Shown: positions 59,046-64,000 of the stretch, in pieces | How the letters are laid out: each line of letters starts with the position of its first letter | Position numbering within the stretch: position 1 is the stretch's first letter | Source of the DNA: Eucalyptus grandis | Taxonomy: Eukaryota; Streptophyta; Magnoliopsida; Myrtales; Myrtaceae | NCBI RefSeq assembly: GCF_016545825.1 | Contig: NC_052613.1 | Coordinates: forward strand, 57,052,833 to 57,116,832 | Length of the DNA stretch: 64,000 bases | Reading direction: 5' to 3' | Translations under genes and position numbers: made by a program | Notes under the pieces: generated by a model | Told to the model about the DNA's origin: nothing | Database searches by the model: none | Seen by the model: only the letters and a program-made list of their open reading frames with translations

Positions 59046-62000
59046 TCAAGCTGCAGACTGAGATCTAGCGTTCCGCCGCGAACACTTCTTTCTCCCGGAT
59101 TTACCGAGCGAACAAACGCAAATCTCCAGGAGCTCATAATCTTCTTCCCAAAACAACATGGACGCCAACTCTGGCTTCTCAAGAAGCATTTTCGAGGTTA
59201 GAAAACCGGCAATCGTCCATGTTTGGAATAGCCTCGATTGCTTGCCGATGAATCTCCCGCTCCTTGTGTCATAATATTCCGGCCAATCATCTGCAGAAAG
59301 CCTTTTCTCAGCCAAATCCACTGCCTTCTTAGCTAAACCCGGCTTTCCCATCTTGATGCAGGCCAATGTGAACTGAAATAACAAGCAGTAATGAGATATA
59401 ACACAGCCGTCTTAATCAACTACATAGCAAACTTATGTTCTTCCCTAAGATTGAAGGAGATATGCCCTTTTCTCCCCTCGAACTGCAAAAGAAAAGTTAC
59501 CTGCCATAGAAGTGTTGGCCAAGATCCACCGTTGTGGTACGACCATGGGCTGCAAGCAAAGCGATAAGAATCAGTATCAGTAATACATAGGACACAGACT
59601 TATTCCCGACAAAAGTCAAATGAAGCTATTGAAGAGAGTATTAGACACAAAAAGGAATATTGAAAAAGCCTTACGTGTTCTTGGGATCGCTTCCAGTAAT
59701 TAGACGCCACTCTTCAGACTCCAAGGCGGGGTAACAAATCTTCAGAGGCATATGAGCCACAAGATCGTCCCATTTGGCTTCAATTAAGTTTAAAATACCC
59801 TCGTTCTGCTTCTGGGTACCCAATGAAGAAATGATCGCCCATAGATTTCCGAGTGTGAAGAACCTAAAATCCATATGAGCAGGCTGTAAATTGCCAATGA
59901 GATAACCACCCGTCTCTGGAATCCAGTCGACCAGCCAAGATGGGATCTGATCCGGGTAGATATTGAACTTATTTATGGCTTCCGTGGAATACTCCTCTGT
60001 ATTATAACGGTATATCTCATTGATCTTCTTCATGTCCACCCAATAATACTCTCTGATGTGGAATGAGAGTGCGCTGAGTCGGTTGTTTATGGCAGCCACC
60101 AACTTAGTAGTTGCATCATTGACAATGAGCATTTCTCTGGAACAACGTAAAGCCGAGTAAAACAATGCCTGCATATCAGATTCAATCAGCCAATGTCGTA
60201 TAGATAAGGAAATAAATATTAAATGCTGGCCCTGAAACAGTTGTATGATTGTATTTACCTCATGCTACATACATGGGAATTGAGCATTATATGCCAAAAA
60301 TATTGCGACACCAGACCTTAGAAAATTAGGTCATATTTGGTCGTTACACATAAAGAGATTTCTGACGCTTGTCAAACTGTCCAATCTAGAGCAAGAAAAT
60401 GAGCACATAATCACTTATGTATTAAAAACACTTGGGAAATTTCATCTTACTTGAATTTCAAGAGGGTGTCCGTGGATTCCCATCCTCCTATCAATCATGC
60501 AGGAACCATCGGTGACCAGCAATGTAGGAAACATGTCGAAACCATCAGTTAGACACAAGTTAAGGATCAGTCTTATGCCTGTCTGGACTTCTACTCTCTC
60601 TTGCAAAGCATAGTCACCAGTGATCTTTCCATAAGCTCTCAGCAGTATAATCCACCATAACCCTGCCAGCGGAATATAGTCACATGTGGTTCACATTAAT
60701 CATACCAACCATGTCAAACTCATCTAAAAAATCATTCGCAAAAATCTTCTAATGTTTCTATTGAATCTATTGGTATAGATGGTAAAACAGAATGTCTAAT
60801 ACCAGAATCAACTGGAGCAACACGGCCAATGGCTGATTCCCCAAAATCTGGATCAAGAACTTCCTCAAATGCTCCATCACTTCCTTCAAGAGGTACGCCA
60901 CGGACTTTGAAACTAGCTGGCATCAACCCTTGGCCAGGACTATAGCAGTCAACCGTCTTCTCCCAACTCTGACATCACAGAGAGAGAGAGAGAGAGAGAG
61001 TTAAACCCCAAGGAAGAAGAGGGGACAAATACTCTGCAAGAAAGCACAAGTCCTCTACGGCAATCCAGGATTATCATTCACTTTCTAGCCGGGCAATCTA
61101 GTATACTTGTCTATATCCTGCCTAAACAGGGGTAAAATTATGCGTAAATCAGAACACAAGTTAATTAAGCAGCTCGGGTGGGTGGCTTTTTAACATGGAT
61201 ACGTGATTTATGTCACATACTGCGTCGGTTCTTACATTTATAATTTTGGGTTCTCGAACAGAGTGACTGGACATGCTATTCTAAGGGCCACCAAAACCAG
61301 CCTGCATATACTTTCACGCCTTAGATGGACAACATATATCGATCCTACACATCACTTCTTAATTGTGGAATGAAATAAAAACAATTACAATTTCACACAC
61401 AAAAAATGCAATAATAAATGCCAAAGAAGTACAAGATAATGCAGACAAAATGGTACCTGCAATTGCAATGTGTGAAGCAGAAAGTTCTTGACAATTTCTC
61501 CTTCTCCATTAAGCAAAAAAGCCAGTGCAGATGGGACAAAATCACGGATGAAGACCTGATCATAGTTGAGAGCTTGCTTGTCCGTGAGATCATTAGCCGC
61601 GACCGTACCTACAGGGTTCCCACAATAGTTCACCACGGCACTCCGGAGCAACTTCCACGCCTCCTTTTCTATCTCAGACACTTCCCTCTCGGCCGTCTTC
61701 TCTCGTAACCCTTTCAAACTATCTATATTTACAGTAGAACTATCAGCCTCTATCCTATCGCGATCCTCTTCCTTCGCGACACCATGATCCGTCTCGATTC
61801 TCTCAATCACGAGAGGCTTCACATTCAACCCACCTTGGATGTATATACTCTCGAAGCTCTTCTGATTTACATGAGCTTCAACCGACGAAGAATGGTTCCT
61901 AAAATCGGACGCTACGCGGGGTATTACTAAAAGACCCCTCCTACCATTTACCCGACAGCTACCCACCCTAGACTGACCCCAACTCGAATCGGAGATACAA

Positions 62001-62224
62001 AAGGCTCTCCGACCCGGTTCCACCGGACACCGATGACCCGAGAACCCTGGCTTACCGCAGCCACGGCGGAATGCGTGCTTGAACTGTGATTTCGACAAAT
62101 TGTTGAGAGACGGGCTGCCCGATTTCAGGGGTGAGACCCCGAAAATCGAGGAGGATCTGTACCTGATCAGGATCCTACAACAGGGCTTCACGGTAGAGAT
62201 CCCAATGGAGCTGCTGGTGCTCAT
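59046..62224 (-). CDS. Alkaline/neutral invertase with organelle-type N-terminus (A/N-InvA/C group)
   Basis: GH100 invertases hydrolyse sucrose to glucose and fructose at neutral pH; this subgroup is targeted to mitochondria or plastids. Exons (minus): 62224-61457, 60968-60803, 60662-60451, 60168-59675, 59549-59501 and 59372-59046. They total 2016 bases (671 residues) with GT-AG borders. The N-terminal ~110 residues are rich in Ser, Arg and Gly with few acidic residues, a likely transit peptide. The subgroup signature [20 protein letters not shown] follows. The GH100 core runs from about residue 190: [20 protein letters not shown] (containing a catalytic Asp region), [80 protein letters not shown] and [12 protein letters not shown]. 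This resembles what I recall of At1g56560. The mature enzyme looks complete. Confidence 0.95.
60979..61000 (-). repeat. (CT)n microsatellite at the 3' end of invertase intron 1
   Basis: On the minus strand the CT run lies 10 bases from the exon 2 acceptor (GTCAG|AGT at 60969/60968), so it forms the polypyrimidine tract of that splice site. Confidence 0.85.
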
Positions 62225-62600
62225 CTTGTCTATATCACTATATGTACGGACTTAATAAACTATATAACCAGGTGGGTGATTAATAGACAGACGGCTCTGC
62301 TAAATCTCAAAAGATATCTAGCCGAACAGAGTTGTACAGCAGCTATAAAAATCGAGACCTGAAGATCTACAAGTGACAAGTATGGACCAACTCCAATTGG
62401 GCACAAAAGAAAAGCAGTATAACCTAAAAATTACTGAAGAAAAATAAGAAAAAAGAACTAATTTGTGACTTACAGTTTCTAGCAGAAAGAGGGCATGTAT
62501 GGAATGCAAGAGCGAATGAATGCTTTTGGATTTTGAAGATCTGTAGATTTCGAAAGGAGAGGTTCGAGCTGGGCATTTATAGAAGAAGGGAAAGGGAAAG
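62225..62600 (-). promoter_or_regulatory. Leader and core promoter of the invertase gene
   Basis: A TATAAA motif (minus strand, 62581-62576) lies upstream. The likely leader contains a strong donor, AAACT|GTAAGT, at 62474/62473. Candidate acceptors include TTTAGCAG ending at 62297. This suggests a 5' UTR intron of about 175 bases. Confidence 0.5.
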
Positions 62601-64000
62601 TTCGTTGACGGTCGGTAATGGTTGGGGGGGAACCCGAAATTACCTTTCTGACCCTTCTTTGCCCCGCGCACGTGTAAGATGCTTTTCAAAAAGCTGTTTT
62701 GGTCGAATTACCGTTCTGGCCCCGCTCGGGGGGAATGATGGAGAGGCGTGCGGCGCACGGGGCCTCATGGGCAAATGCGTAAATCGATAATTTAGTAAAT
62801 ATCTATCGCACGTTCTTGTTTTCAGATTTCATGCCTTCCACGAAAAATTCAAATCGGAAAAAGAATTTTCTCATTCCGTTTATGCGCGTAGTTTTTTTTG
62901 TTTAAATTGTGTATTTCTATTAATTTCTTTGATACAAATAAATCTCTATAGAGTGAAAGTTTTACTTTATTTTTTTGAAATATCACTTCTTTGCATACAA
63001 GCAATAGTAAGATCAAACATAAACCATTTGACTACAAAATGTAAAATTTACAAAAACTACTTTCTTGCGAATTGTTTTCATAAAATCGAGCTACTTAAAA
63101 TCACATGGTATTTCAAAAAATTTAAAAAGAGTATTTGTTACTTCATGCACATGATAGTTTATGATAAAATTCAACACAAAGGATCACGTAAAATTATGCT
63201 AAAATCTTACTAGATAAAAATCAGAAAGATTTGAGCATCTACATCGATCGATTTAATCAACAAAAGGAAATAAAAACGAAGGGCTATCTAATTATTAATA
63301 ATTCAAAAATCGAAAATATGTGCATCATCTAACATGACTCTACGGGTTTGATAATGGGCAGCACTTTGCTGATTATTTTTGTTCGTCGATCAACCAATTA
63401 ACGTATAAAAATTTCTCCATTTTCCTCCATCCATTTCTGCTCATGCAAATATCTTATTTTATCCGTCTAAAAAAAAAAAAATCTCACGTACACACCCTTT
63501 TGTGTTTTGTGTTTTTGTTTTTGTTTTTGTGGTCGGACTTTTCGGAGTACACGTCGCCGATCTTATCAGTCGGAAACAGTCCTATTCGAGCAAAGTGGAC
63601 CGAAGCCGAGGGGCAATTCGGGGAGTTAGCTCGACGAACGCGCTTGAAAAGTTGAAAGTGGGGACCGGACAAGAAAGGGGAGGTCATAATTGTCAATTCC
63701 GCTTCTCGTGTTTTGAGCGGATGATGTTGGTCGGTCATTGCTCTCTGTTTCTGTCCTAAAAAAAAATGTGCGCAAATCAAGAAACCTCTGCTTCTTCTTT
63801 CCTTCTTTCTTTTATCTTTTTTTTGTCTTATTTTCTCAATCCTTTTTAATAAAGTAGCAAGCAACGGGGGATTCCTCCATCTCTCTCGGAGAACCACCGC
63901 ATAAGCTACGTACGACACACGTGGCCATGTCCCATTGGTCCTCAAGTAGGTGAAAAATATCACGGGAGGAGGTCGATCTACCTCGGAAAAATATCACGAT
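62601..64000. other. Upstream intergenic DNA to the window end
   Basis: No gene is recognised. The sequence is AT-rich, with a G-box-like ACACGTGGC at about 63916-63924 in a GC-richer final stretch, perhaps the promoter of a gene beyond the window. Short frames at 63443-63963 resemble no known protein. Confidence 0.4.

Noticed and set aside
61385..61456. Extension of the invertase first frame past 61457
   Set aside because: A consensus GT donor at 61456 and the family sequence resuming at 60968 show this is intron.
1..64000. CRISPR array, operon, bacterial insertion sequence or tRNA/rRNA genes
   Set aside because: No regularly spaced identical repeats, no bacterial gene organisation and no tRNA or rRNA fold was recognised; the window is eukaryotic nuclear DNA.

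Overview
This is a flowering-plant nuclear contig, most likely from a woody eudicot. The genes have introns with GT-AG borders. The products are plant-specific: an RWA acetylation protein, a PORR and a PPR organelle RNA-binding protein, a plastid ribosomal protein, a GA 2-oxidase and an alkaline/neutral invertase. The spaces between them are AT-rich and full of transposon remains. GC-rich 5' gene ends and transposons with GC-rich palindromic cores would suit Myrtaceae, but that placement is only a guess.

Layout. 1-2.5 kb: the 3' part of an RWA gene (+). 4.07-5.27 kb: an intronless PORR-domain gene (+). 6.7-10.2 kb: a decayed L1-type LINE ORF2 relic (-) with a hAT-like element nested in it. 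10.57-12.58 kb: an intronless P-class PPR gene (+), then about 5 kb without clear genes. 17.55-20.53 kb: plastid ribosomal protein bS6 (-). 22.1-29.1 kb: a nine-exon J-domain/Jiv90 membrane protein (-) with a Harbinger-like element in its last intron. 34.5-35.6 kb: an F-box gene (-). 38.67-43.34 kb: a structurally complete but coding-dead Ty1/copia element (-). 43.66-43.96 kb: a truncated duplicate of the F-box gene. 46.8-53 kb: gene-free AT-rich DNA. 53.2-58.2 kb: a three-exon GA 2-oxidase (+). 59.0-62.2 kb: a six-exon alkaline/neutral invertase (-).

The genes do not form a pathway. They are housekeeping or regulatory plant genes (cell-wall acetylation, organelle gene expression, protein folding, ubiquitin ligase targeting, gibberellin turnover, sucrose cleavage) with transposons between them. 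From memory, the pairs DnaJ/F-box and RWA/invertase resemble gene neighbourhoods in Arabidopsis, which would suggest an old collinear block.

I found no convincing new biological system. The most unusual structures are two different TTA-target transposons sitting at the same site in two duplicated blocks, a 209-bp tandem duplication that copies the exon-1 splice donor of the bS6 gene, and palindromic GC-rich cores in Harbinger-like elements. No tRNA, rRNA or CRISPR array was recognised.
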